The notes: generated by a model not told the origin, from the sequence alone. A DNA stretch of 64,000 bases from an uncultured Microbulbifer sp. (GCF_947498635.1 NZ_CANMKV010000002.1:124001-188000); one strand, 5' to 3'; shown: positions 54,866 through 64,000, numbered from the stretch's first letter. Translations and numbers: made by a program.

Positions 54866-56308
54866 ATGTCGCTAAACATTCGCTACAAACTCAGCCTGGC
54901 ATTTTTACTGACGACGGCAATTACTGTCGGCGGCATGTTTGTTTTTTTTCAGTGGAGCTTCAGCCACGGTTTCCACGCTTATATGCGTGCCCAGGAGCTG
55001 CGTGATGTGGAGGGCCTAGTGCAGGCGCTACAGCAGTTTTATCTTCGCAAGGGCAGCTGGAAATCCCTGGAAAAAAACGGTTCAGAATGGCTGGATCTGC
55101 ATCGGCAAACCATTTTTCGTCAATTGGGTCACCTTCCTCCACCGCCCCCACCCAGTGGCATGCCGCCCCGGGGCATGGCCGGCCCCGGCCCTCGCCCACC
55201 CATGGGTAACTCGCTTGGGCCTCGCCTGAGCCTGTTCAACAGTGAGAAACAGCTGGTCATCGGGCGCCCCGCTCCGGCAGATGAATTGCTCTATCAGCCA
55301 ATTCAGGTGGAGGACAAAACCGTTGGGTATCTCACAATCAATCCACCGCCCGCCCTATCCAAAAAGTATGAGCAGGGATTTATTCAGGAGCAGTCCCGTA
55401 CCTTTGCATTGATTTCTATTGCTACTTTTATTATTACCCTGGCCATCGCTCTGCCCCTGGCCTGGCAACTTGTGCGCCCCATACGCCGCCTCGCCGAGGC
55501 CACCCATCGCCTGACCTCGGGGGATTATAAAACCCGTATCGATATTGAAAGGCGCGATGAACTGGGCCAATTAAGCGCAGACTTCAACCGCTTGGCGACA
55601 ACACTTGAAGCCAATGAACACGCTCGCAATCGCTGGATGGCCGATATTTCCCATGAGCTACGCACACCACTGGCAGTCCTTAAGGGGCAAATTGAGGCGC
55701 TGCAGGACGGTGTGCGCACAGCCTCGCCGAAAAATCTTGATATTTTGCACAACAAAATTCGCCAGCTCAGCCGCTTGATCAACGACCTCTACGAGCTGTC
55801 GCTGTCCGATGCCGGCGCCTTGAACTATTGCAAGACCGACCTGCCCCTGGGCCCACTGCTCAGCAGTATGGTGGAGGATTTTCGCAGCGCCTTCGCTCAG
55901 AAGAATATCGAACTGCAACTGCACAACAAACTATCCGATAGCAAACTGATCTATGCCGATGAGGCGCGCCTGCAACAGCTGTTTGGCAACCTCCTCACCA
56001 ACAGCCTGCGCTACACAGACAGCGGCGGCCAACTGAACGTCAGCACACGCGCAGAAGCTCAAACCGCTATTATCACTTTTGCCGACTCGTCCCCAGGGGT
56101 TACCAGTGCCGATATCCCCCATCTTTTCGACCGCCTATATCGCACCGATTATTCGCGCAGTCGGGGAACCGGTGGTGCCGGTTTAGGATTGTCGATTTGT
56201 CAAAATATTGTCAAAGCCCACGAGGGCAGTATTTCCGCCAGCTCATCCCGCCTGGGCGGCCTGGAAATTAGTATTTTTCTCCCCCTCACCGAGAGAATTA
56301 AATGGTAG
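54866..56308 (+). CDS. baeS: BaeS-like sensor histidine kinase
   Basis: 480 residues. Helix 1 (LAFLLTTAITVGGMFVFFQW), a periplasmic sensor of about 170 residues with a Pro-rich part (PPPPPPSGMPPRGMAGPG), helix 2 (IATFIITLAIALPLAWQLV), HAMP, then the phosphoacceptor ADISHELRTPLAVLKGQIEA and the ATP domain (LFGNLLTNSLRYTD, FADSSPGVT, RGTGGAGLGLSICQNIVKAH). Residues around FADSSPGV and DRLYRTDYSRSRGTGGAGLG align well with E. coli BaeS. Senses envelope stress. Overlaps the regulator gene, so one operon. Confidence 0.9.
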   Translation: MSLNIRYKLSLAFLLTTAITVGGMFVFFQWSFSHGFHAYMRAQELRDVEGLVQALQQFYLRKGSWKSLEKNGSEWLDLHRQTIFRQLGHLPPPPPPSGMPPRGMAGPGPRPPMGNSLGPRLSLFNSEKQLVIGRPAPADELLYQPIQVEDKTVGYLTINPPPALSKKYEQGFIQEQSRTFALISIATFIITLAIALPLAWQLVRPIRRLAEATHRLTSGDYKTRIDIERRDELGQLSADFNRLATTLEANEHARNRWMADISHELRTPLAVLKGQIEALQDGVRTASPKNLDILHNKIRQLSRLINDLYELSLSDAGALNYCKTDLPLGPLLSSMVEDFRSAFAQKNIELQLHNKLSDSKLIYADEARLQQLFGNLLTNSLRYTDSGGQLNVSTRAEAQTAIITFADSSPGVTSADIPHLFDRLYRTDYSRSRGTGGAGLGLSICQNIVKAHEGSISASSSRLGGLEISIFLPLTERIKW

Positions 56309-56313
56309 GAATC

Positions 56314-56985
56314 ATGGCCGCTAGGATTTTAATTGTCGAAGATGAAACTGAACTGGCGAACCTACTGCTGGATTACCTGCAGGCCGCCGATTACCGTGCC
56401 GATATACTCTCGAACGGCAATGAAGTCACTGCTCATATCGAGTCGCAGCCCCCGGACCTGATTCTGTTGGATCTTATGCTACCGGGTAAAAATGGCCTGG
56501 AGATCTGCAAGGAAATTCGTCGCTATAGTAATGTACCGATTATTATGATGACCGCCAGAATAGAGGAAGCAGACCGCTTGCGCGGTTTGGAAGTGGGCGC
56601 GGACGACTATGTGTGTAAACCCTATAGCCCCCGCGAGATCATAGCCCGTGTGAAGGCCGTACTGCGCCGCACTCACAGCACAGGACAGCGGAAGTCCGGG
56701 GATATCCAGCTACGACGTAACACCGGCCAATTATTAGTCGGCGGTCTCGATGTGGGTTTAACCGCTCTGGAATTTCACCTGTTCGAGTTACTCTACAGTG
56801 AACCCGGGCGGATTTTTTCTCGCGAGCAGATTATGGATCGCATTTATTCAGACTACCGGGTAATCAGCGACCGCACTATCGACAGCCACATCAAGAAAGT
56901 GCGCAAAAAAATTGCGGCCCTGCTACCGGAAAAGGAATTAATTCATTCCGTATATGGAGCCGGGTATAAATTTGAGGTGCAGTAA
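56314..56985 (+). CDS. baeR: BaeR-like response regulator (OmpR family)
   Basis: 223 residues from ATG 56314 (ATG 56302 is also in frame and overlaps the kinase). Receiver with acidic pocket and phospho-acceptor Asp: ILIVEDETELANLLLDYL, PDLILLDLMLPGKNGLEIC, MMTARIEEADRLRGLEVG, then ADDYVCKPYSPREIIARVKA. C-terminal winged helix FSREQIMDRIYSDYRVISDR, TIDSHIKKVRKK, VYGAGYKF. The CKPYSPRE segment is the BaeR type. Transcribed with the kinase. Confidence 0.92.
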   Translation: MAARILIVEDETELANLLLDYLQAADYRADILSNGNEVTAHIESQPPDLILLDLMLPGKNGLEICKEIRRYSNVPIIMMTARIEEADRLRGLEVGADDYVCKPYSPREIIARVKAVLRRTHSTGQRKSGDIQLRRNTGQLLVGGLDVGLTALEFHLFELLYSEPGRIFSREQIMDRIYSDYRVISDRTIDSHIKKVRKKIAALLPEKELIHSVYGAGYKFEVQ

Positions 56986-57011
56986 TCACCAACGTCCATA
57001 TTTTTTATGAA

Positions 57012-57037
57012 ATAAAACACTGGGGGCAAGCCCCCAG
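57012..57037 (-). terminator. Terminator of the aminopeptidase gene
   Basis: On the minus strand CTGGGGG, loop CTTG, CCCCCAG, then TGTTTTATTTC. Starts ten bases past the aminopeptidase stop codon; on the plus strand it also lies downstream of baeR. Confidence 0.8.
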
Positions 57038-57046
57038 CTCATCGTA

Positions 57047-58810
57047 TTAAACGGCCTCAGTGGCCTGCTGCAGCCAGAGTGCAGTCTTCTCACTAACCAA
57101 TGGCGTGATGACTTCCCGTACACGCTGGTGATAGCGATTCAACCAGTCCCGTTCCGATATGGTGAGAAGCTCCACATCAATTAAGTGGCGCTCAATCGGC
57201 GCTAGTGTTAACTCTTCAAACTGTAGAAATCCGGGATAATCCGCACTGTCTTTGACAAATACCAGGTTCTCAATACGAATACCGTATTGGCCGGTGAGAT
57301 AAAAACCCGGCTCGTTGGAAAGGATCATACCCGGCTGCAGTGGCGTATTGGTGATAGCTTTGCCGATACGCTGTGGCCCCTCATGTACACTCAGGAAACT
57401 GCCGACACCGTGTCCGGTGCCGTGGGCGTAATCCAGGCCCACGTCCCAGAGTGATCTGCGCGCGATGGCATCGATTTGCTCACCACAAGTTCCGCTGGGA
57501 AAACGCAGAGTAGCGATGGCAATATGCCCCTTGAGCACTCGGGTAAAATGCTCCCGCGCCAGCGCGGGGAACTCCCCCAGGGCCACAGTTCGAGTCACAT
57601 CCGTGGTGCCATCGGGATATTGGGCTCCGGAATCACACAGATAAATACTCTCCGCCTGCATCGGTAAACTCGACTCCGGGCTTGCCCGGTAGTGCACTAT
57701 GGCCCCATTGGGACCATAACCCGAGATAGTTTCAAAACTGTTGCCGCGAAACCCCTCACGCTCCTCGCGCTTGCGATACAGCAGTTTTACCGCTGCCAGT
57801 TCATCCAACCCGTTTTCCACCGCAGTGGGTAACTCGGCCAGAAATTCACACAATGCGGCACCATCGCGTTCATGAGCCGCCCTGGAGCCCGCTAACTCCA
57901 CCGCATTCTTACACGCCTTAGCTTGAATCACAGGATCCCGCTCCAGTAGCAACTGCAAATCCTGGCCGCGCAACTGCTGTAAGGTCCAGCAATTACTGAT
58001 CGAGGGGTCCACCCAGATCTTATTCACATGGCGGCGGTGCAAGTCCTCAAATAGCTGGCCCTTTTCCGTCACCACCGTCACTTCCCGCTCCAGGTGCTCA
58101 AGGAGCCCCTCACCAACTGCTCGCTCAGCCAGATACAGAGTGGCACTGCCATCCCGAAAGAGCACCCCGCTGGAAAGCGCTACAGGCAGATGGGGAATAT
58201 CATCCCCTCGAATATTGAACAGCCATGCGCAGTTCTCCGGATTCGGCAGCCACAGCGCATCCGCTCGCTTCTCGGCCAGGAGTGTGGCAATACGCTGGCG
58301 TTTATCGCTGGAGTGCTCCCCGGTGAACACGTAGGGGTGTGGACGGGCTTTACCACAGGGGGGAGCTGGTCTATCCCGCCAAATTGCATCGATTGGGTTT
58401 TTCTCCAGGGGCTTCAGAGTGATATCCCGCTCGGAGAGGCGTTTCACTAAGAGCGCCAGCCCCGGTTCCGTGTGCAAACGCGGATCATAGCCCAAAGACT
58501 GTCCACTGCTCAGTTGTTCACATACCCAGCTGGCAATGACCTGGTTATCCAGGTTTTCTAGCGCTATGGGTAAGTCTCCCAATTGCTGTTGCCCCTGCAG
58601 GGTATAGCGCCCATCCACAAACAGGGCGGCTTTATCCAGACCGATCACCGCCATCCCCGCAGATCCGGTAAAGCCGGTTATCCAGGCTAGACGTTCATCC
58701 GCCGGGGGAACGTATTCGTTTTGATATTCATCGGCACGAGGAACCAGGAAAGCCTCGACGCCCTGCCGCTGCAATTCCTCTCGCAATGCCTGTAAACGTT
58801 CCTGACTCAT
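57047..58810 (-). CDS. Aminopeptidase P family protein (Xaa-Pro aminopeptidase)
   Basis: 587 residues from ATG 58810, which has GGGGGA just upstream; an in-frame extension to 59026 adds 72 residues that do not look like the family. N-terminal creatinase-like domain (LREELQRQGVEAFLVPRADE, ERLAWITGFTGSAGMAVI), then the pita-bread domain with metal ligands: SGAQYPDGTTDVTRTV (two Asp), AHGTGHGVGSFLSVHEGP (His), LSNEPGFY and IRIENLVFV (Glu). Cleaves the X-Pro bond. This is the long (M24B, about 600-residue) form. Single gene. Confidence 0.93.
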   Translation of the reverse strand: MSQERLQALREELQRQGVEAFLVPRADEYQNEYVPPADERLAWITGFTGSAGMAVIGLDKAALFVDGRYTLQGQQQLGDLPIALENLDNQVIASWVCEQLSSGQSLGYDPRLHTEPGLALLVKRLSERDITLKPLEKNPIDAIWRDRPAPPCGKARPHPYVFTGEHSSDKRQRIATLLAEKRADALWLPNPENCAWLFNIRGDDIPHLPVALSSGVLFRDGSATLYLAERAVGEGLLEHLEREVTVVTEKGQLFEDLHRRHVNKIWVDPSISNCWTLQQLRGQDLQLLLERDPVIQAKACKNAVELAGSRAAHERDGAALCEFLAELPTAVENGLDELAAVKLLYRKREEREGFRGNSFETISGYGPNGAIVHYRASPESSLPMQAESIYLCDSGAQYPDGTTDVTRTVALGEFPALAREHFTRVLKGHIAIATLRFPSGTCGEQIDAIARRSLWDVGLDYAHGTGHGVGSFLSVHEGPQRIGKAITNTPLQPGMILSNEPGFYLTGQYGIRIENLVFVKDSADYPGFLQFEELTLAPIERHLIDVELLTISERDWLNRYHQRVREVITPLVSEKTALWLQQATEAV

Positions 58811-59287
58811 TCTTCCCCCATATTGACTAGAACTGCCATGACACCACCGTGGGCCTGGCGAATACAGGCCACCCTCTATAGTGGCCTTGAATCGACTGAA
58901 AAGTCGAATTGATTCCAAAAGGTGCTCAGGATTATCAGCTGTCCTACCAGCTCCGCCCATTAACGCCACCGAAAAAACTTGTAGGCCACCTTCAGAGCCC
59001 AATTTCGCAGTATACCTCACCCGCAAGACAGTGCCTGTGCCTGTCAGGCGGACTCGTTTTTCTTCCGGTTATCCAGTGATAACAAACTCAAAAATGAAAT
59101 TGAATTTTTCCCTGGTGGGTTTTTCCAATCACCTTATCTTCACAATTATTTTCCACCCCTATAAATCACCAGTAGTTACAAGTTGACAACCTGCGACATA
59201 TAATCAATAAAACGTATAAAGTCCTATTTTTAAGCCTCTTACTCTCGACGGCTTACGCCCCCCAAAACCAACCGCTGTCGAAAAAAA
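58811..59287. other. Intergenic region upstream of the aminopeptidase
   Basis: About 480 bases with no convincing gene on either strand. Composition becomes AT-rich from about 59090. It includes the promoter of the aminopeptidase gene and the edge of the integrase remnant. Confidence 0.4.
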
Positions 59288-59310
59288 GTGTACACAAGCA
59301 AGTACACAAA
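59288..59310 (+). repeat. Direct repeat copy 1 flanking the integrase remnant
   Basis: GTGTACACA, then five bases, then GTACACA. Aligns with 60349-60371 at 19 of 23 positions. Such GTGTACACA pairs are typical of recombinase arm or attachment sites. Confidence 0.6.
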
Positions 59311-59355
59311 TCGCCTTTTGTTAACCTTTAAAAATTTTTACACAGGGAGGCTGTC

Positions 59356-60085
59356 ATGGCATTATTTAGTACTTAGATGAAGGCCAATACGGTGAAAACC
59401 ATTCGAGAATGGCTGACGGCAATGGCCTTAGCGTACGAGTCACACACCAAGGCAAAGTCATTTTCAACTTCGATACCGCTGCGACCGCAAACCAGCCCGC
59501 GTTCACCTCGGCTCCTAGCGCTTAATGACACTCAAGAATGCCAGAAACGAAGGGCAACGCCTGAAGGAAAAATGTGAACAAGGCTACGACACTAGGCTGG
59601 GTAAGCAATTTGAAAAGCAAGTAATCGTCAATGCTGATTCTTTAGAGAAGCTGCTCTTGCAGTAGTATCATTCCTATTGCAAGGAAAAAAAATGGGCCAC
59701 TATAAAATCCTGCGCTCTTTCCAGTTGTAAATATTCCCAGCGCTTAGCCACCGATCTGCAGAAGAAACCACCCTGCACGAGTGGCTTGTCCTATTGGAAA
59801 AAAGGACAAAGGCCACCCTCGATATTGCCAACCACACCCTGACCAATACCAAGCAAATGCTGAAGAGGGGCGTGCGGCGCAGGCTGATCACTAGCAACCC
59901 CATTGCCAATATCAGCGCAACGGAAGATCTGCGCATTAAGACGGGCACCTGCTCCTGAGCCCAGATGAAATTAGCATGATGTGGCAGGCCGTAGAGCACT
60001 CCCGCATGGCGCCGAAAATAAGATCTTCCTCAAACTGTGCTTGGTCTATTACTGCCGCAATGGCGTGTACGTTATTGACGGTTAG
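59356..60085 (+). pseudogene. Degenerate P4/SXT-type tyrosine integrase
   Basis: Fragments in several frames. N-terminal arm-binding piece ADGNGLSVRVTHQGKVIFNF (compare GLSLRVSPKGKIVFQF of DUF4102 integrases), RQRLKEKCEQGYDTRLGK in another frame, then the core-binding piece TLTNTKQMLKRGVRRRLITS, NPIANISATEDLRIK, and the start of the catalytic domain FLKLCLVYYCRNGV. Stops and frameshifts break all of them, and the catalytic Arg-His-Arg-Tyr part is missing. A dead integrase from an integrated element just upstream of prfC. Confidence 0.75.
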
Positions 60086-60300
60086 GGTCAGTAAAGAAGT
60101 GACACAATACTCTGAACACTACCGTACACCAACTAATCAGTAGAGCTAATCCTGGAATGTTGGAGAAGATTCACCCAGCAACAGCACATGGACATGGCCA
60201 AATACCTACACAACCTTCAACTAGCATCCAATTAGCCTCGACCAAACTGACCAGATAGCATCCCTCGGTCACCAGACAAGAGCAAAAACAAAGCCCGATT

Positions 60301-60309
60301 TGATATAAT
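60301..60309 (+). promoter_or_regulatory. Extended -10 promoter candidate for prfC
   Basis: TGATATAAT is a perfect TG-n-TATAAT extended -10. No good -35 (AGCAAA at 17 bases). Transcription would start about 70 bases before prfC, downstream of the integrase remnant. Confidence 0.5.
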
Positions 60310-60348
60310 GCGCCTTTCGCGATTCGGCCTTGGAGTATATTGATATAT

Positions 60349-60371
60349 GTGTACACAGGGACGTACACAGA
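60349..60371 (+). repeat. Direct repeat copy 2 flanking the integrase remnant
   Basis: GTGTACACA, five bases, GTACACA; partner of 59288-59310. Ends 15 bases before the prfC start codon. Confidence 0.6.
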
Positions 60372-60386
60372 TAAGGTTAAATCTAA

Positions 60387-61967
60387 GTGAACCACGATTT
60401 TTCTCAACGATTTCAAAGACGTAGAACTTTCGCAATCATTTCCCACCCGGACGCCGGTAAAACTACCGTGACCGAAAAGTTACTGCTATTCGGAAATGCC
60501 ATTCAGCTGGCGGGCTCGGTCAAAGGGAAAAAGGGCCCCCACGCGCGTTCCGACTGGATGACTATGGAGCAGGAAAGGGGTATCTCTGTCACCTCCTCAG
60601 TTATGCAGTTCCCCTATAAGGAACGCACGGTAAACCTGCTGGATACACCCGGGCACGAGGACTTCTCTGAGGATACCTATCGGGTACTCACCGCAGTAGA
60701 CTCCGCCCTGATGGTCATCGACGGTGCCAAGGGTGTCGAGGACCGCACAATCAAGCTGATGAACGTGTGCCGCCTGCGCACTACCCCGATCCTGTCTTTT
60801 ATCAACAAACTGGATCGGGACATCCGCGACCCCATCGAGGTAATGGATGAAATTGAGGAGGTCCTGAATATTCAGGCCGCCCCAATTAACTGGCCTCTGG
60901 GTTCCGGCAAATTCTTCAAAGGGGTCTACAACTTCTATACCGATACCATCCATGTGTTTACCCAGGGCCAGGGCCACACAATTCCCGACGACATTCAAAT
61001 CAAGGGGCTGAACTCCGCTGAAGCGGATGCATTACTTGGTGAATACGCCGAAGATATTCGCGAAGAAATCGAACTGGTGCGCGGTGCCACCCATGAATTT
61101 GACCTGGAAGCCTACTTGGCCGGTGAACTCACTCCTGTATTTTTCGGTACCGCACTGGGTAATTTCGGTGTGCGCGAAATGCTCGATGGCTTTGTCGAAT
61201 GGGCACCGGGTCCTCAGTCCCGCGCTACTCAGGATCGTGAGGTAGCAGCAAATGAGGAAAAATTTTCTGGCTTCGTATTTAAGATCCAGGCCAACATGGA
61301 TCCCAAACACCGCGACCGTATCGCCTTTATGCGAGTTTGCTCAGGCACCTATACGCGCGGTATGAAAATGAAGCATGTGCGCCTCGGTAAGGATATTAAG
61401 ATCGCCGATGCCGTGACCTTTATGGCCGGCGATCGCACGCACGTAGAAGAAGCCATCGCTGGTGACATTATCGGCCTGCACAATCACGGCACTATCCAGA
61501 TCGGCGATACCTTTACCGAAGGGGAATCCCTGAAATTTACTGGCATCCCCAATTTTGCCCCGGAATTATTTCGCCGTATTCGTTTGAAGGATCCTCTGAA
61601 ATTAAAGCAATTGCAAAAAGGTTTGCAACAGCTCTCCGAGGAGGGTTCGACCCAGGTTTTTTTCCCCCTGGACAGCAACGACATTATTGTTGGCGCCGTT
61701 GGCGTACTCCAGTTTGAGGTTGTCGCCTATCGCCTCAAAGATGAATATAAAGTAGAAGCCATCTACGAGAATGTGAATGTAAGTACTGCCCGCTGGGTAG
61801 ATAGTGACAACGCGAAAGAGTTGGATAACTTCAAACGCAAGGCCAGTACCAATCTCGCCATGGATGGCAGTGGGCACCTCACTTACCTGGCGCCAACCAG
61901 AGTGAACTTGCAACTGGCTGAGGAGCGTTACCCCGATATCCGCTTCTACGCCACCCGCGAGCACTAA
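60387..61967 (+). CDS. prfC: Peptide chain release factor 3
   Basis: 526 residues, GTG start with AAGG ten bases upstream. GTPase that removes RF1/RF2 after termination. G1 [18 protein letters not shown] (RF3-specific), G3 [21 protein letters not shown]4 FINKLDRD, and the RF3 C-terminal domains ([16 protein letters not shown]). Length and N-terminus ([15 protein letters not shown]) are normal, so the gene is intact despite the integrase scar upstream. Confidence 0.96.
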   Translation: MNHDFSQRFQRRRTFAIISHPDAGKTTVTEKLLLFGNAIQLAGSVKGKKGPHARSDWMTMEQERGISVTSSVMQFPYKERTVNLLDTPGHEDFSEDTYRVLTAVDSALMVIDGAKGVEDRTIKLMNVCRLRTTPILSFINKLDRDIRDPIEVMDEIEEVLNIQAAPINWPLGSGKFFKGVYNFYTDTIHVFTQGQGHTIPDDIQIKGLNSAEADALLGEYAEDIREEIELVRGATHEFDLEAYLAGELTPVFFGTALGNFGVREMLDGFVEWAPGPQSRATQDREVAANEEKFSGFVFKIQANMDPKHRDRIAFMRVCSGTYTRGMKMKHVRLGKDIKIADAVTFMAGDRTHVEEAIAGDIIGLHNHGTIQIGDTFTEGESLKFTGIPNFAPELFRRIRLKDPLKLKQLQKGLQQLSEEGSTQVFFPLDSNDIIVGAVGVLQFEVVAYRLKDEYKVEAIYENVNVSTARWVDSDNAKELDNFKRKASTNLAMDGSGHLTYLAPTRVNLQLAEERYPDIRFYATREH

Positions 61968-61980
61968 TTTACAGGCACTA

Positions 61981-62007
61981 TCCGGTGAGGAAGTATTTCC
62001 TCCCGGA
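61981..62007. other. Stem-loop between prfC and the acyltransferase gene
   Basis: TCCGG, bulged T, GAGGAA, loop GTAT, TTCCTC, CCGGA: 11 pairs. No T-run; may affect partial termination or mRNA stability between prfC and the next gene. Confidence 0.5.
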
Positions 62008-62036
62008 GACATAAGCAGTAGATTGAGAGATCGATA

Positions 62037-62666
62037 ATGAGTCAGCAGAAAGAATTACCAACAGAAGTACCTCGTCTCGGTAACAGTATCACCTCAGCGA
62101 TTGGCATGTTGGCGATTCGATTGATGGGGTGGAAGTTGGAAGGCACCTTCCCACCGGAAAAAAAGGTAATGGTGGCTCTGGCTCCACACACCTCTAACTG
62201 GGACTTTGTGGTAGCGATGCCATTTATCATGGCTTACCGGGTAAAAATTTCTTGGCTGATGAAAAAAGAAGCTTTTTTCTTTCCATTTAAAGGGTTCTTT
62301 AAGTGGCTCGGTGGGGTCCCTACAAACCGCGGGTCTGCCGGGATCATCGCTAAGCAGGTTGCTGCGCAGTACCGAAATAATGAAAAAATGTGGGTGGGCA
62401 TCACCCCGGAAGGCACCCGAAAAAAAGTCACCAAGTGGAAGAGTGGCTTCTTGCGTATCGCCTATGCAGCAGAGGTGCCTATTTTACTGATAGCCTGGGA
62501 TTTTTCCCGCAAACGCTTCTGCCTGGATTCCCTTTACCACCCCACTGGAGACCTGGACAAAGATATGAGAGAAATCCAGCATCGCTTCAGCAAGTATCAA
62601 GGTTTCCACCACAAGATGCAGACCAGCACCTTGGAGGGCACTGAATCCTCCCGTGATAGAAGTTAG
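62037..62666 (+). CDS. 1-Acyl-sn-glycerol-3-phosphate acyltransferase-like protein
   Basis: 209 residues. PlsC-type motifs: HX4D in ALAPHTSNWDFVVAMPFI, GGVPTNRGSAGII, and the TPEGTRKKVTKWKSGFLRIA block (motif III), plus VPILLIAW. Membrane-associated enzyme of phospholipid synthesis or lipid remodelling. Its end overlaps the start of the TSUP permease gene by 14 bases. Confidence 0.88.
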   Translation: MSQQKELPTEVPRLGNSITSAIGMLAIRLMGWKLEGTFPPEKKVMVALAPHTSNWDFVVAMPFIMAYRVKISWLMKKEAFFFPFKGFFKWLGGVPTNRGSAGIIAKQVAAQYRNNEKMWVGITPEGTRKKVTKWKSGFLRIAYAAEVPILLIAWDFSRKRFCLDSLYHPTGDLDKDMREIQHRFSKYQGFHHKMQTSTLEGTESSRDRS

Positions 62667-63420
62667 TAGCGATATATCCAATACCACATACCTGATTCTG
62701 ACCGCAGTTGCCTTTATTGCGGGGTTTATCAGTGCCATCGCTGGCGGTGGTGGAATTATTACACTTCCCGCCCTGCTCTGGGCGGGCATCCCTCCACTCG
62801 ACGCCCTCGGCACCAATAAATTCCAGGCCGTTTCCGGTACTTTTTCCTCTAGTCTCAATTACCTTAAAAAAGGGCACCTCCAACTAAGACCACTGCTGCC
62901 GGGCCTGTTAGCCGCGGTCATAGGATCGGCTTTGGGTACCTGGACGGTGACGGTGTTGGGCGTAGAGATGTTGGCCAAACTGTTGCCCATCCTGATTATC
63001 GGCATCGCCGTTTATTTTATCTTTTCGCCACGTATTTCTGATACCGATTCAAAGCCAAGAATGAGACAGGGAGCCTTTAACCTACTGATTGGTGGAGGTC
63101 TGGGTTTTTATGGGGGCTTCTTTGGACCAGGTATGGGCTCCCTCTACGCGTTGGCGTTCACTGCCCTACTCGGCTACAACATGCGTAAAGCCACGGCCGC
63201 TACCAAGCCTTTGGTGTTGGCAACAAACACCACTTCACTGATGATATTTATCGCCGCTGGCCACCTATCCCTGGCAATCGCTCTCGGTATGGCACTGGCC
63301 CAGTTTGTAGGTGCACGACTTGGTTCGAATCTGGTAATTAGCCACGGGGTTAGGCTAATTAAACCCGTCATTATTTTCTCCACCCTGGCGGTGGCCATAA
63401 AACTGCTCATGGAGTCGTAG
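62653..63420 (+). CDS. TSUP (TauE/SafE, YfcA-type) permease
   Basis: 255 residues, GTG start inside the previous gene. Family hallmark GFISAIAGGGGIITLPALL near the N-terminus and GLGFYGGFFGPGMGSLYALA repeated at mid protein, about eight helices. Exports or imports sulfonates or other organic anions. The overlap implies coupling with the acyltransferase gene. Confidence 0.88.
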   Translation: MIEVSSDISNTTYLILTAVAFIAGFISAIAGGGGIITLPALLWAGIPPLDALGTNKFQAVSGTFSSSLNYLKKGHLQLRPLLPGLLAAVIGSALGTWTVTVLGVEMLAKLLPILIIGIAVYFIFSPRISDTDSKPRMRQGAFNLLIGGGLGFYGGFFGPGMGSLYALAFTALLGYNMRKATAATKPLVLATNTTSLMIFIAAGHLSLAIALGMALAQFVGARLGSNLVISHGVRLIKPVIIFSTLAVAIKLLMES

Positions 63421-63424
63421 AAAA

Positions 63425-63775
63425 GTGACTATATTTCTCACCCTGCTGTTATCCTTCTGCGCTTTTGCCATAGTGATTTGGACTCTGATGCATCTGCGTA
63501 CACCGCGATTTCGCATGGACAGAAACAGTTTTATCCGAGGGTTGGAAGATGTTCTCTCCGGCCAGGCCTCTGAAAGCGAATGGCGGGCACTCTTGGCCTG
63601 CCCTATGCGCCACGATCCCGAACTGGAGAAAATGCGCCTGGAGTGCCTTAAAATCGAAGAACACGAATACACTGGTGGCGCCCCCTATTTATTTACTCAA
63701 CGTGGCCTGGAAAAACTGCGCCGAATTCGTAGCCGCCTACTGCTCGGTACACCAGACAAACCACGTAAATCTTGA
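63425..63775 (+). CDS. Small membrane-anchored hypothetical protein
   Basis: 116 residues from a GTG four bases after the previous stop. One N-terminal helix (IFLTLLLSFCAFAIVIWTLM), then a soluble charged domain: RNSFIRGLEDVLSGQASESE, WRALLACPMRHDPELEKMRL, FTQRGLEKLRRIRSRLLLG. Probably co-transcribed with the permease. Family not recognised. Confidence 0.65.
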   Translation: MTIFLTLLLSFCAFAIVIWTLMHLRTPRFRMDRNSFIRGLEDVLSGQASESEWRALLACPMRHDPELEKMRLECLKIEEHEYTGGAPYLFTQRGLEKLRRIRSRLLLGTPDKPRKS

Positions 63776-63804
63776 ATCAACGAGTGTTAGTCAAGGATAA
63801 ACAC

Positions 63805-64000
63805 ATGTTCAAACCTCTGCTGTCCCTTACCGGGGGCTTAATTGCAACCGTTGCCGTCGGCATCGCCCAGGCAAAGCCTCTATCACAGGAAGATCTGTCC
63901 GTGGCCGAAGTACTGCGCGACCGCGCCCTGGCATCCTCGAATGCCTATAGCATCGTAGAATCACTCACCGTGGAAGTTGGGCCGCGTCGCGCCGGCACCG
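63805..64000 (+). CDS. M28-family peptidase, N-terminal part (cut by window edge)
   Basis: 65 residues of a protein continuing beyond the window. ATG 63805 with AAGGA upstream; signal peptide LLSLTGGLIATVAVGIAQAK. The mature start RDRALASSNAYSIVESLTVE then VGPRRAGT matches the beginning of exported M28 aminopeptidase/carboxypeptidase-Q-like enzymes. Catalytic metal residues lie beyond the edge. Confidence 0.65.
   Translation, partial: MFKPLLSLTGGLIATVAVGIAQAKPLSQEDLSVAEVLRDRALASSNAYSIVESLTVEVGPRRAGT

Overview
The window reads as chromosome of a marine gammaproteobacterium, most likely of the Cellvibrionales and close to Microbulbifer. This is inferred from the gene repertoire (BaeSR-like two-component pair, AlgP-like histone-H1-like protein, YHYH-domain proteins, LplT-PlsC fusions, many lipoproteins and TonB-like C-terminal domains) and from moderate GC; no rRNA or other marker gene is present to prove it. 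No tRNA, rRNA, CRISPR array or intact insertion sequence was seen.

Layout. 1-359: start of a branched-chain aminotransferase gene, minus strand, cut by the window edge. 947-16179: thirteen co-directional genes, many overlapping or nearly touching, encoding an envelope apparatus. It comprises a periplasmic TPR/TonB-C-terminal protein, a Ser-rich lipoprotein, a glycine-zipper lipoprotein, a membrane TPR protein, a PEGA-repeat/FGE-like protein, a small exported protein, a MotA/TolQ/ExbB-like channel subunit, an actin/Hsp70-fold protein with an FHA-like tail, two VWA proteins whose single N-terminal helix looks like that of ExbD/TolR, two small lipoproteins and an M48 metalloprotease. This is the best candidate in the window for an undescribed system: a proton-channel-like module in which VWA domains replace the usual ExbD periplasmic domain.

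16390-24720: lipid and nitrogen metabolism: acyl-CoA ligase, GlpQ, a crotonase, a guanidino-hydrolase next to an N-carbamoyl hydrolase, a decayed tryptophan 2,3-dioxygenase gene, an orphan ExbD and methylglyoxal synthase. 24989-28626: a small conserved-looking protein, a long gene-poor stretch, a candidate three-way-junction leader RNA, the AlgP-like DNA-binding protein and a glycerate-kinase-type P-loop kinase. 28705-34286: RND pump operon and a cNMP-binding protein. 34392-42869: chalcone-isomerase-like/TonB fusion, M13 peptidase, and a tandem of three MFS-acyltransferase genes showing stepwise decay (intact, active-site-less, deleted pseudogene).

42970-50764: Fur-box-linked cytochrome-FTR1 iron permease, glutathione peroxidase with an OhrR-type regulator and an inverted-repeat operator candidate, leuA with a Leu-rich leader ORF, a HolD-like gene overlapping rimI, and a MATE exporter. 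50985-58810: two tandem YHYH lipoproteins, a His-rich exported protein, BaeSR and an aminopeptidase P. 59288-60371: remains of a P4/SXT-type tyrosine integrase between direct repeats, directly before prfC, a known integration target. 60387-64000: prfC, a PlsC-like acyltransferase, a TSUP permease, a small membrane protein and the start of an M28 peptidase.
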